Assembly (NCBI GenBank): GCA_024234855.1
Contig: JACKNN010000010.1
Span: 1-30,759, forward strand
Direction of reading: 5' to 3'
Length of the DNA stretch: 30,759 bases
Source: Pseudomonadales bacterium
GTDB lineage: Bacteria > Pseudomonadota > Gammaproteobacteria > Pseudomonadales > Halieaceae
Both the position numbers and the translations under genes were made by a program. Positions 16,790 through 24,652 of the stretch are shown one piece after another (positions within the stretch are counted from its first letter, which is position 1; each line of letters starts with the position of its first letter). The notes under the pieces were generated by a model. It saw only the letters and a list, made by a program, of their open reading frames with translations. It made no database searches and was not told where the DNA came from.

Positions 16790-17581
16790 TCAGGCGCGCT
16801 GGCTGGAGCAGGACACGATCTCGCCGGTCATATAACCGGAGTAATCCGAGGCCAGGAACATCATCACGTTGGCCACCTCCCATACTTCCGCCGCACGGCC
16901 GAATGCTTCTTTGGCCGCGAGTTCCTCCAATAATTCCATCGGTGTGGTTTTTTTCAGGAATTCGTGAAAGGCGATAGAAGGTGACACCGCGTTGATGCGC
17001 ACGCCGAAATCCGCCGCCTCCAGCGCCGCGCAGCGCGTCAGCGCCATCACCCCGGCCTTGGCCGCGGCGTAGTGGCACTGTTCTTTCTGGGCGCGCCAGC
17101 CCAGTACGGAGGCATTGTTGACGATCACCCCCGCGCCACGGGGCTGCATTTTTCGCAACATGGCCCGGGTCATGCGCATGGTGCCGGTGAGCGTGATATC
17201 CAGCACCCGGTTCCACTCCTCGTCCGCCATCTCCACCAGCAGGCGGGTACCGCCCAGCCCGGCGTTGTTGATCAGGATGTCAACGCCGCCCATCTCGCCC
17301 TCGGCCGCGTCCACCAGCGCCTGCACGTCCTCCTCAACGGTCACGTTCGCCAGTCTGCCGTAAACCGCCGCAAGCCCGGTGTCCTGCCTGAGCGCCGCCA
17401 CCGCCTTCTGCAAACGCCCCTCGTGGATATCGCTGATCATCACCGCCCGGGCGCCCTCCTCCGCCGCCCGGGTGGCGGCGGCAAAGCCAATACCCGCGCC
17501 GGCGGCGGCGGTGATCAGCACCGACTTGCCCGCCAGCAGGTTGTGGCCCTTCACGTAGGGGGGTGGGTCTTTCAGTGCCAT
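16790..17581 (-). CDS. ipdF: Short-chain dehydrogenase IpdF (steroid C/D-ring catabolism)
   Basis: The product is 263 aa. The nucleotide-binding motif reads TAAAGAGIG (24-32, Ala where many SDRs have Gly at the second place, as I recall for actinobacterial IpdF). NNAG is at 105-108, and the catalytic Ser158, Tyr171 and Lys175 lie in NNASVLGWRA and YAAAK. The segment NNASVLGWRAQKEQCHYAAAK and the ending FLASDYSGYMTGE closely match IpdF as I remember it. IpdF oxidises the ring hydroxyl of 5-OH-HIC-CoA during HIP breakdown. A strong AAGGAG lies 5 nt before the ATG. It follows fadE30 across a 107-nt gap filled by an inverted repeat, and is the last steroid gene before the gsp operon. Confidence 0.88.
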   Translation of the reverse strand: MALKDPPPYVKGHNLLAGKSVLITAAAGAGIGFAAATRAAEEGARAVMISDIHEGRLQKAVAALRQDTGLAAVYGRLANVTVEEDVQALVDAAEGEMGGVDILINNAGLGGTRLLVEMADEEWNRVLDITLTGTMRMTRAMLRKMQPRGAGVIVNNASVLGWRAQKEQCHYAAAKAGVMALTRCAALEAADFGVRINAVSPSIAFHEFLKKTTPMELLEELAAKEAFGRAAEVWEVANVMMFLASDYSGYMTGEIVSCSSQRA

Positions 17582-17599
17582 AAAAACTCCTTAGATTAG

Positions 17600-17692
17600 C
17601 TAGTGGTGTCCTGCAGCGTTTCAGGCGAGTGCGAGACGAGCCCATTTTTAACGCAGTATCGCGCCGGCTGAAACGCTGCAAGGCGCCACTAG
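17600..17692. repeat. 93-bp inverted-repeat element ending in CTAG
   Basis: Two 25-base arms (17600-17624 and 17668-17692) pair with three mismatches, all C/T transitions that would still pair as G-U in RNA in at least one strand. The 43-base centre holds a TTAAAAATGGG-type stretch. Both outer ends read CTAG. The right arm covers the fadE30 stop codon. The layout is that of a small palindromic repeat or MITE-like element; no target duplication is visible and no T-tract follows. Confidence 0.7.
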
Positions 17693-18879
17693 CCGCGCGG
17701 CTCGCGGGGCATGCCCAGCGCCCGCTCCGCGATAATATTGCGCTGGATCTGGTTGGTGCCGCCGTAAATCGTGTCGGAGCGGGTAAACAAAAACAGCGAC
17801 TGCAGGCGGTTCAGCTGGTAGGGCGCGCCGTCGAGTATTTCGCTCTCGGGGCCCAGCACATCCATCGCCAGCTTGCCCAGGTTGCGGTGCCAGGTGGCCC
17901 AGTAGAGTTTGTAGATCATGGCCTCCCGGCTCAGGCTGCCGTCATCGCCGCCACCCGAGAGCATGCGCATGCTGTTGAAGCGCATGATACGCAGGCCGAC
18001 GTGGGCGTCGGCGATGCGCTGGCGCAGGGCGGGATCGGCGGCGGCGCCGTTTTCCCTGGCGATACGGACAACCTCGTCGAACTCGTTCTGGAACAGCATC
18101 TGCTGGCCCAGGGTGGACACGCCGCGCTCGAAGCCCAGCAGGCCCATGGCGACTTTCCAGCCCTCGCCGGGCGCACCGACAATATCGTCGGCGCCGCACA
18201 CAGCGTCATCAAAAAATACCTCGTTGAACTCACTGGTACCGGTGAGCTGCTCGATGGGCCGCACCTCGATGCCGGGCTGGTCCATCGCCAGCAGGAAAAA
18301 CCCCAGGCCCTTTTGGCCGACCGAGGCGGGATCGGTACGGGCAATCACGAAACAGTACTGCGACTCGTGGGCGAGTGAGGTCCACACCTTCTGCCCGGTG
18401 ATGAGCCACCGCCCGCGAGCCTCATCATAGCGCGCCCGGGTTTTCACGTTGGCCAGGTCCGAGCCGGCGCTGGGCTCGGAGTAGCCCTGGCACCACAGAT
18501 CCTCGCCCCGCAGGATGCCGGGCAAAAAACGCTGCTTCTGCTGCTCGGTACCAAAGGCTATCAGCGTGGGGCCGGTGAGCGTCTCACCGATATGCCCCAT
18601 ACGCCCGGGGCCACCGGCGCGGGCGTACTCCTCGTTGAAAATCACCTGCTGCTCTATGGTGGCGCCGCGGCCGCCATAGGCACACGGCCAGCCGAGGCCA
18701 GTCCAGCCGCCTTCGTGCAGCTTGCGCTCCCAGGCCTTGCGCTCCTGGACGTAGCTGTGTTCGTCACCCGGGCCGCCGCGGTAGCGGATCTGCTCGAACT
18801 CGCCGCACAGGTTCGCCGCCAGCCAGTCGGCCACCTCGTTGCGAAACGCCTCATCTGCCGCACTGAAACTCAGCTTCAT
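17689..18879 (-). CDS. fadE30: Acyl-CoA dehydrogenase FadE30-like, catalytic subunit (HIP-CoA side chain)
   Basis: The product is 396 aa from ATG 18879, which overlaps the stop of the partner gene (ATGA); the frame is open further upstream but only as a shadow. It has the acyl-CoA dehydrogenase layout with WCQGYSEPSAGSDLA and GQKVWTSLAHESQ, the FERGVSTLGQQ helix and the RSDTIYGGTNQIQRNIIAERALG end. The C-terminal position used as catalytic base in MCAD is Gly here; Glu251 in GFERG is the likely base, as in the alpha2-beta2 steroid enzymes. From memory the sequence tracks mycobacterial FadE30, the HIP-CoA dehydrogenase. It works with the upstream subunit. Confidence 0.87.
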   Translation of the reverse strand: MKLSFSAADEAFRNEVADWLAANLCGEFEQIRYRGGPGDEHSYVQERKAWERKLHEGGWTGLGWPCAYGGRGATIEQQVIFNEEYARAGGPGRMGHIGETLTGPTLIAFGTEQQKQRFLPGILRGEDLWCQGYSEPSAGSDLANVKTRARYDEARGRWLITGQKVWTSLAHESQYCFVIARTDPASVGQKGLGFFLLAMDQPGIEVRPIEQLTGTSEFNEVFFDDAVCGADDIVGAPGEGWKVAMGLLGFERGVSTLGQQMLFQNEFDEVVRIARENGAAADPALRQRIADAHVGLRIMRFNSMRMLSGGGDDGSLSREAMIYKLYWATWHRNLGKLAMDVLGPESEILDGAPYQLNRLQSLFLFTRSDTIYGGTNQIQRNIIAERALGMPREPRG

Positions 18880-20066
18880 GTCAGCGCCTCCACCGCGCCA
18901 TCTGCCGGGTGCGCTTCGAGCAGGCCTCGCGCGATTCGCTCCCGGTGGTATGCGCCGTTGCCGAGGAATATCTCGGTGGATTTGGCCCGCTTGAAATAGA
19001 GCTGGATGTCGTACTCGGCGGTAAAACCCACGCCGCCGTGCAACTGGATACCGCAACCGGCGTTAAAGAAATACGTGTCGGAACAATAGGCCTTGGCAAT
19101 GCTCGCAGCCTCCGCCAGCTCCCGCCCCAGGGGGCCACCCGCCAGCGCCTCATCGGCGATACAGGCGGCGTAGTACACCGCCGAGCGGCTGGCCTCCACC
19201 TTTACCATCATGTCCGCGGTCTTGTGTTTCACCGCCTGGTAGGACGCGATCACCCGGCCGAACTGCACCCGCTCCTTGAGATAATCCACGGTCATATCCA
19301 GAGACTGCTGTGCCCCGCCCACCTGATCGGCGGCGATCGCTACCGTTGCCAGATCCAGGATCGTCGCAAGCTTTGACCAGCCTTTTCCGGCTTCCCCCAT
19401 CAGTGCCGTTGCGGGGACAGGGAGATTGTCAAATACCAGCTGCGCCTGCCTGCGCGTCTGGTCCATAGTCGGCAGCCACTGCCGGCTGATGCCCGCGGTC
19501 GCGGCAGGCAGCACAAACAGGCTGATGCCCTCGGCGCCGACACTGCCCTGCTCCCGGGCCGCGATAACCAGCAACTGCGCCGTGTGCCCGTCGGGCACGT
19601 AACGGTAGCTGCCACTGACCCGGTAGCCATCACCATCCGCGACACACACCGCCTCCACCGCATCGGCATCCCAGCGGCCGCTGCTGCCGGTATAGGCCAG
19701 GGTGCCCGTGGTGCCCGCCGCCAGTTGCGACAGGTATTCGGTCTTCTGCTGCTCACTGCCCGCCACCAGCAGCGCATTGGCGGCGAGACACACTGAAGAA
19801 TAGAACGGCGAACAAAACAGGTAACGACCCATCTGCTCCAGAGTCGCCACCAGTTCGACATAGCCCAGGCCCAGGCCGCCGTAGGCCTCCGGAATGTGCA
19901 TGGCCTGCCAGCACATCTCGCTGCAGATCTTCTGCCACAGGGCGGGGTCATGGCCCTGTTCGGTGACCATGGCCTGACGCACCGCGGCGGAGTTGGACGC
20001 GTCCGCAAGGAACGCCTCCGCCGTGGCGCGTATCATTTCCTGTTCTTCGGTAAATCTGAAATCCAT
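18876..20066 (-). CDS. Acyl-CoA dehydrogenase family protein, probable partner subunit of FadE30
   Basis: The product is 396 aa from ATG 20066 (a GTG two codons earlier is less likely). The domain order is that of acyl-CoA dehydrogenases, with MDFRFTEEQEMIRATAEAFL at the start and RVQFGRVIASYQAVKHKTADMMV in the FAD/helical core. Where the partner has FERG, this one reads ILDLATVAIAADQVGG without Glu, which suggests a non-catalytic or FAD-sharing half of a heterotetramer. Its stop overlaps the fadE30 start, so equal dosage is likely. It may correspond to the ScdC-type second subunit in Comamonas; the exact substrate is inferred from position. Confidence 0.82.
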   Translation of the reverse strand: MDFRFTEEQEMIRATAEAFLADASNSAAVRQAMVTEQGHDPALWQKICSEMCWQAMHIPEAYGGLGLGYVELVATLEQMGRYLFCSPFYSSVCLAANALLVAGSEQQKTEYLSQLAAGTTGTLAYTGSSGRWDADAVEAVCVADGDGYRVSGSYRYVPDGHTAQLLVIAAREQGSVGAEGISLFVLPAATAGISRQWLPTMDQTRRQAQLVFDNLPVPATALMGEAGKGWSKLATILDLATVAIAADQVGGAQQSLDMTVDYLKERVQFGRVIASYQAVKHKTADMMVKVEASRSAVYYAACIADEALAGGPLGRELAEAASIAKAYCSDTYFFNAGCGIQLHGGVGFTAEYDIQLYFKRAKSTEIFLGNGAYHRERIARGLLEAHPADGAVEALT

Positions 20067-20103
20067 TGGCACTACCGCTGTCAGTTCACTTCTCGTTTAA
20101 AGC

Positions 20104-20991
20104 TCAGGTGCCGTACACTTTCTGGGCCGGCACTTCCTTCGCCAGCAATTGCGCAATGGCGTCTTTTACCTCTGCCGGTGCCCAGCGTGCACCCTTGTCG
20201 ACACCCTCGGTGCTGCGCCAGCCGTCGGCAATGGAGATCTTGCCGCCCTCCGCCTCAAACACCCGGCCGGTCACACCCCTTGATTCGGCCGATACCAGCC
20301 AGGCCACCAGCGAAGACACATTTTCCGGCGCCCAGTAATCGAAACTGCCGTCCTCGGGCGCGGCCATGCGCTGCGCCATCTCCGGCACCGCTGTCGTCAT
20401 GCCGGTGCGAGCCGCCGGAGTGACAGCGTTGGCGGTGATGCCATAGCGCTGCAGTTCCGCCGCCTGGTTGAGCGTAAGCGCGGCAATACCGGCCTTGGCG
20501 GCGGCGTAGTTGGACTGGCCGATCGATCCCTGCAGGCCGGCGCCGGAACTGGTATTGATGATACGCGCGTCCACCGGCTTGCCCTCCTTGGACTGGCCGC
20601 GCCAGTAGTGCACGGCGTGGGAGCTGATGCAGAAGTGTCCTTTCAGGTGCACGGCCATGATCAGGTCCCAGTCCTCCTCGGTCATGGAGGCGAACATGCG
20701 GTCGCGGTTGATGCCGGCGTTGTTGACCACTGCGTGCAGGTCGCCAAAACTGGCCAGCGCCTGTTTGACGGCGTTGAGGCTGTCGTCGTAGTGGGTGATG
20801 TCGGAGGTATTCACCACCGCCTTGCCGCCGGCCGCGGTGATTTCCGCCACGACTTTGGCGGCGGCGGCTTCGTTGATGTCATTGACGACGACGCAGGCGC
20901 CTTCACTCGCCAGCACCCTTGCATGGGCCGCTCCCAGGCCGCCGCCGGCGCCGGTGATGATTACTACCCTGCCTTCGCATATTTTGCTCAT
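20104..20991 (-). CDS. Short-chain dehydrogenase, HSD17B4/hydroxyacyl-CoA dehydrogenase type
   Basis: The product is 295 aa. The NAD(P) motif TGAGGGLG starts at residue 13, DIN (38-40) follows the second strand, NNAG is at 90-93, and the active site has SS (148-149), Tyr162 and Lys166 (NYAAAK). The length and the extended C-terminus after the Rossmann fold match the multifunctional-enzyme-2-like dehydrogenases found in steroid clusters (compare the Rv3548c/Hsd4 group). It most likely oxidises a beta-hydroxyacyl-CoA during side-chain removal from HIP-CoA; that is inference from family and neighbours. AGGA lies 7-8 nt before the ATG. It begins a new block after the hairpin element and has a candidate promoter. 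Confidence 0.85.
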   Translation of the reverse strand: MSKICEGRVVIITGAGGGLGAAHARVLASEGACVVVNDINEAAAAKVVAEITAAGGKAVVNTSDITHYDDSLNAVKQALASFGDLHAVVNNAGINRDRMFASMTEEDWDLIMAVHLKGHFCISSHAVHYWRGQSKEGKPVDARIINTSSGAGLQGSIGQSNYAAAKAGIAALTLNQAAELQRYGITANAVTPAARTGMTTAVPEMAQRMAAPEDGSFDYWAPENVSSLVAWLVSAESRGVTGRVFEAEGGKISIADGWRSTEGVDKGARWAPAEVKDAIAQLLAKEVPAQKVYGT

Positions 20992-21027
20992 TAGCCTTTC
21001 CTTTCAGTTCCTGACTCTGGTGATTCA

Positions 21028-21039
21028 TATAAATTTATA
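21028..21039 (-). promoter_or_regulatory. Candidate -10/operator, 12-bp A/T palindrome before the dehydrogenase
   Basis: TATAAATTTATA is a perfect palindrome 37-48 nt upstream of the dehydrogenase ATG, in otherwise very GC-rich DNA. It contains a TATAAA usable as a -10; no good -35 is visible. It could be a promoter element or a regulator site. Confidence 0.4.
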
Positions 21040-21088
21040 GTTGATTACCGTCCTGCGCCGCACCGATCACGCGGACCGAACCGAACTC

Positions 21089-21202
21089 GCCTCCGGAGCG
21101 CGGATCAACCGCCCGGGACCGTTGGAGGCCATGGATGGCCGACCGAGCCTACATGGACGTATTCACGGCGAGTCCCGGGTGGTTGATCCGCGCTCCGGAG
21201 GC
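21089..21202. repeat. 114-bp hairpin element with 30-bp arms
   Basis: Arms 21089-21118 and 21173-21202 are reverse complements with a single mismatch. The 54-base centre contains a smaller palindrome (GGCCATGGATGGCC, 21127-21140) and the stretch CATGGACGTATTCACGGCG. It fills most of the gap between the fadA6 stop and the dehydrogenase start. From memory, CATGGACGTATTCACGGCG-like sequences recur as dispersed intergenic hairpins in gammaproteobacteria, but I cannot check that here. It has no coding potential I trust. It could be a REP-like element, a processing site or a barrier to read-through. Confidence 0.8.
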
Positions 21203-21227
21203 AGAACCCGCAAACGATCCAAAACAA

Positions 21228-22376
21228 CTACAAGCGCTCAATAATCGTAACGTTAGCCTGCCCACCACCCTCACACATGGTCTGCAACCCATACCGCCCA
21301 CCCGTGCGCTCCAGTTCATGCAGCAGGGTCGTCATCAACTTGGTACCGGTAGAACCCAGCGGATGACCCAGCGCAATCGCGCCGCCATTGACGTTGATCT
21401 TCTCGTGCGGATACCCCGTCTCCAGCAGCCAGGCCATGGGTACCGAAGCGAAGGCCTCGTTGATCTCCACCAGGTCCATATCCTCCAGCTTCATGCCCGC
21501 GCGCTTCATCGCGTAGGCCGTGGCGGGAATGGGCGCGGTGAGCATCCAGATCGGGTCAGCTGCGCGCACACTCATGTGGGCGATGCGGGCGCGGGGCGTC
21601 AGCTTGTAGCGTTTGAGCGCTGCCTCGGACACGATCAGCATGGCGGAGGAGCCGTCGCAGGTCTGGCTGGAAACACCGGCGGTAATGGTGCCCCCCTCCG
21701 CCAGCGGCTGCAGTTCGGCCATTTTCTCCAGGGATGTCTGACGCGGGGTCTCGTCCATCGTTATGCCGTTGAGCGGCGCAACCTCGCGATCGAAGCGACC
21801 TTCGGCGATGGCGCGCAGGGCGCGGGTGTGCGACTCCAGCGCGAACACCTCCATCTGCTCGCGGGAGATTTTCCACTTGTCGGCGATCATCTGGGCGGAG
21901 TTGAACTGGGAAACCGGCACGTCGCCGTAGCGCGCCCGCCAGCCCTGGCTGCCCGAGAAGGGGTCGCTGAAGCCCAGCGGCTGGGCGGCGATCATGGCGG
22001 CGGATATCGGGATTTTCGACATGGTCTGCACGCCGCCGGCGATCACCACGTCGTTGACCCCGGCCATGATGGCCTGGGCCGCGAAGTGTACCGCCTGCTG
22101 CGAGGAGCCGCACTGGCGATCGATGGTGGTGCCTGGCACCTGGTCGGACAGGCCCGCGGCCAGCCAGCAGGTGCGGGCGATGTCGCCGGCCAGTGGGCCG
22201 ATGGCGTCCAGGCAGCCGAACATCACATCGTCGTAATCCTCCTCGGGAATACCGTTGCGATCGACCAGTGTTCGCAGGACATGGGCCCCGAGGTCGGCGC
22301 CATGCACTTCAGCCAGGCCGCCGCGGCGCTTGCCGGTGGGGCTGCGTACTGCATCCACGATATAGGCTTCTGCCAT
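21228..22376 (-). CDS. fadA6: Thiolase FadA6 (steroid C/D-ring catabolism)
   Basis: The product is 382 aa, typical of acetyl-CoA acetyltransferases. The nucleophile Cys89 lies in RQCGSSQQA. NEAFAS, the His in GGAIALGHPLGSTG and the second Cys in QTMCEGGGQAN complete the active site. In HIP degradation FadA6 cleaves the open-chain dioxo-acyl-CoA made by IpdAB. A strong AAGGAG lies 7 nt before the ATG. It follows the second-subunit dehydrogenase gene by 16 nt and is the last gene before the hairpin element. A general beta-oxidation thiolase is the alternative; context favours FadA6. Confidence 0.87.
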   Translation of the reverse strand: MAEAYIVDAVRSPTGKRRGGLAEVHGADLGAHVLRTLVDRNGIPEEDYDDVMFGCLDAIGPLAGDIARTCWLAAGLSDQVPGTTIDRQCGSSQQAVHFAAQAIMAGVNDVVIAGGVQTMSKIPISAAMIAAQPLGFSDPFSGSQGWRARYGDVPVSQFNSAQMIADKWKISREQMEVFALESHTRALRAIAEGRFDREVAPLNGITMDETPRQTSLEKMAELQPLAEGGTITAGVSSQTCDGSSAMLIVSEAALKRYKLTPRARIAHMSVRAADPIWMLTAPIPATAYAMKRAGMKLEDMDLVEINEAFASVPMAWLLETGYPHEKINVNGGAIALGHPLGSTGTKLMTTLLHELERTGGRYGLQTMCEGGGQANVTIIERL

Positions 22377-22392
22377 GAGTCTACTCCTTGCT

Positions 22393-23472
22393 TTAGTTGG
22401 GATTCAGTTCCCCGTCGGGCACGGCCGGGGCAAATGTGGTACCGGCGCCAAGTGCAGTGCCGTCGGCGAAAATATCGGCGGCGATGCGCGCCTTGTGAAA
22501 GGCGGTATCGCCCCAGGCATTAGCCAGGGCCCAGGCTTTCTTCATGAAAATATGCAGGTCGACCTCCCAGGTATAGCCCATGGCGCCGTGCACCTGGATA
22601 CTGTTTTTCGCCGCCAGGTTGGCGGCCTCACAGGCCATCAGTTTGGCATGGGATACCGCACGCGCGGCCACCGGCTCACCATTGGCCACGCTGTAGGCCG
22701 CGCGGTGCACCGGCGCCTTCGCGTACTCCAGTCGCACGGCGACGTTGGCCATCAGGTGCTTCACCGCCTGGAACGAGCCGATGGGCTTGCCGAATTGCCG
22801 GCGGTCACCGCTGTAGGCGACAGCCATTTCCACCATCCGCTGGGCCAGGCCCAGGGCCTGGGCGGCACAGCCCAGGGCGCCGCGATCGAGGGTGGCGGCA
22901 GTCAGCTCAGCTGCCTTGTCACCGGTCGCGAAGGGCTGTGCGCCACCGGCAAACTCTACCGCGTAGAGCCTGCGGGAGGGGTCGACCGACTCATTGTGGC
23001 GCAGCTCCACCTGCCCCGGCGCAAGTGCGTACCAGCCCTCCTCGCGCTGCAGTAGCAGCAGGTCGGCGATGTGCGCATCTTCCACCAGCAGGTTCTGCTG
23101 CAGTCCCACCACCACTTTCGCCTCGCCCGCCGCAATACCGGGCAACCAGCTACCGGCCAGTTCACCGCCGATCTGCCGCAGCAGCGGCGCCGCCACCAGG
23201 GCTGTGTGCACCAGCGGTTCCGGCAGGGCCACGTAACCGCACTCCTGGGCGAGCAGCACGAAATCCAGTTCGCTCATACCCAGGCCGCCGAACTCTTCCG
23301 GCACGGTAATGCCCGTCAGCCCGAGTTCAGCGAGTTGGTGCCACAGGCCAGGATCGCGGCCACTTGCCGTGTCCCAGCCGGCGCGAATCCGCTCGGGCGT
23401 CACCTCAGCCGTCAAAAAGTCGCGCACCGATGACTGGAACAACAGCTGGTCTTGCGTAAACGTAAAATCCAT
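22393..23472 (-). CDS. Acyl-CoA dehydrogenase, small partner subunit (FadE32/FadE33-like)
   Basis: The product is 359 aa, shorter than a typical acyl-CoA dehydrogenase. It starts MDFTFTQDQLLFQSSVRDFL; the core has DRRQFGKPIGSFQAVKHLMA, and the helix that carries the catalytic Glu in the partner reads TLDRGALGCAAQALG, with no Glu. This points to the non-catalytic half of an alpha2-beta2 enzyme with the FadE31-like protein upstream. A GAGG overlapping the upstream TAG stop serves as its ribosome-binding site. Its role is probably dehydrogenation of a methyl-branched acyl-CoA after ring opening (inference). Whether it is closer to FadE32 or FadE33 cannot be told by eye. Confidence 0.83.
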   Translation of the reverse strand: MDFTFTQDQLLFQSSVRDFLTAEVTPERIRAGWDTASGRDPGLWHQLAELGLTGITVPEEFGGLGMSELDFVLLAQECGYVALPEPLVHTALVAAPLLRQIGGELAGSWLPGIAAGEAKVVVGLQQNLLVEDAHIADLLLLQREEGWYALAPGQVELRHNESVDPSRRLYAVEFAGGAQPFATGDKAAELTAATLDRGALGCAAQALGLAQRMVEMAVAYSGDRRQFGKPIGSFQAVKHLMANVAVRLEYAKAPVHRAAYSVANGEPVAARAVSHAKLMACEAANLAAKNSIQVHGAMGYTWEVDLHIFMKKAWALANAWGDTAFHKARIAADIFADGTALGAGTTFAPAVPDGELNPN

Positions 23473-23475
23473 GGG

Positions 23476-24639
23476 CTACCTCGGCATCCCCAGCATTCGC
23501 TCGGCGATGATATTGCGCTGTATTTCATTGGTGCCCGCGTAGATCGGGCCGGACTGGGCAAACAGCCAGCCGTCCAGCCAGGTGCCTACCCCGGCCGCGT
23601 CCGGGGCGCGGGGCAGCAGTTCTGCCCGGGCGCCGAGAATACTCATTGCGGTGGCGTGCATGTTCTGGTCCAGCTCTGACCAGAAAATCTTGTTGGTGGA
23701 AGACTCGGCGCCGATCTTGCCGCCCTGGCCCAGCCGGCAGGCCGTCTGGTAGGTGGCCAGGCAGTAGCTCTCGGCATCCAGCCAGGCGCGGATCACCGCG
23801 TCTTTCACCGCGGGATCACCGTCGGCCGACGCGCGATTGGCTCTATACAGCTCAACCAGCCGCCGCGCGGTTTCCTGGAAGCGCGCCGGGGAGCGCAACA
23901 TCAGGCCGCGCTCGAAGCCGGCAGTAGCCATCGCCACCTGCCAGCCCGCGCCCTCCTCACCCAGACGATTTTCCACCGCCACTTCGACATCGTCGAAAAA
24001 GACTTCGGCAAAACCCGGCAGCCCGTCCAGTTGGGGAATGGGCCGCACGGTGATACCCGGGGTATCCAGGGGCACCAGGATAAAGGTCAGGCCGCGGTGC
24101 CGCTCGGACGCGGGATCGGTGCGGAACATGCCAAACAGCCAGTCCGCCCACACCGCCCGGGTGGACCAGATTTTCTGGCCGTTGAGAATGTACTTGTCAC
24201 CGCGCAGGTCCGCCCGGGCGCGGATGGCCGCCATGTCGGAGCCGGCGTTGGGCTCGGACCAACCCTGGGCCCACACCTCCTCGCCGCAGGCCATTTTTGG
24301 CAGGATGCGCGCCTTCTGTTCTGGGGTGCCGTACTCCATCAGGGTGGGGCCCAGCAGGAAAATACCGTTCTGGTTGACCCGCAGCGGCGCGCGCACCCGG
24401 TAGTACTCCTCCTCGAAGATCAACCAGTCGATCAGGTCGCAGCCACGGCCGCCAAACTCCTCCGGCCAGGTGACCATGCCCCAGCGACCCTCGTTGAGTT
24501 TTGCTTCCCACAAGCGGTGCTGGGCGAAACCCTCGGCGGTATCGAAGGACTGCAGGGGCTGCGCCGGCGCATTCGCCGCCAGCCACTGCCGGATCTCCGC
24601 GCGAAACGCCTGCTGTTTTGGTGTGTATGCCAGATCCAT
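23476..24639 (-). CDS. fadE31: Acyl-CoA dehydrogenase FadE31-like, catalytic subunit
   Basis: The product is 387 aa from ATG 24639; the longer reading frame to 24777 runs into echA20 and is rejected. Key segments are WAQGWSEPNAGSDMAA, NGQKIWSTRA, GFERGLMLRSPARF with Glu243 as the likely base, and PIYAGTNEIQRNIIAERMLG, with Ala where MCAD-type enzymes have Glu. The wording closely follows mycobacterial FadE31 as I recall it. It acts with the small subunit just downstream (3-nt gap) on late intermediates of C/D-ring degradation. The starting ATG lies 13 nt after the echA20 stop. Confidence 0.86.
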   Translation of the reverse strand: MDLAYTPKQQAFRAEIRQWLAANAPAQPLQSFDTAEGFAQHRLWEAKLNEGRWGMVTWPEEFGGRGCDLIDWLIFEEEYYRVRAPLRVNQNGIFLLGPTLMEYGTPEQKARILPKMACGEEVWAQGWSEPNAGSDMAAIRARADLRGDKYILNGQKIWSTRAVWADWLFGMFRTDPASERHRGLTFILVPLDTPGITVRPIPQLDGLPGFAEVFFDDVEVAVENRLGEEGAGWQVAMATAGFERGLMLRSPARFQETARRLVELYRANRASADGDPAVKDAVIRAWLDAESYCLATYQTACRLGQGGKIGAESSTNKIFWSELDQNMHATAMSILGARAELLPRAPDAAGVGTWLDGWLFAQSGPIYAGTNEIQRNIIAERMLGMPR

Positions 24640-24652
24640 AATGGTTTCCGCG

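Noticed and set aside
18880..19056. N-terminal extension of fadE30
   Set aside because: Overlaps the partner-subunit gene out of frame; the ATGA overlap at 18876-18879 gives the start.
21135..22523. 462-codon plus-strand frame
   Set aside because: Antisense to the thiolase with its full active site; His/Gly-rich composition typical of high-GC shadows.
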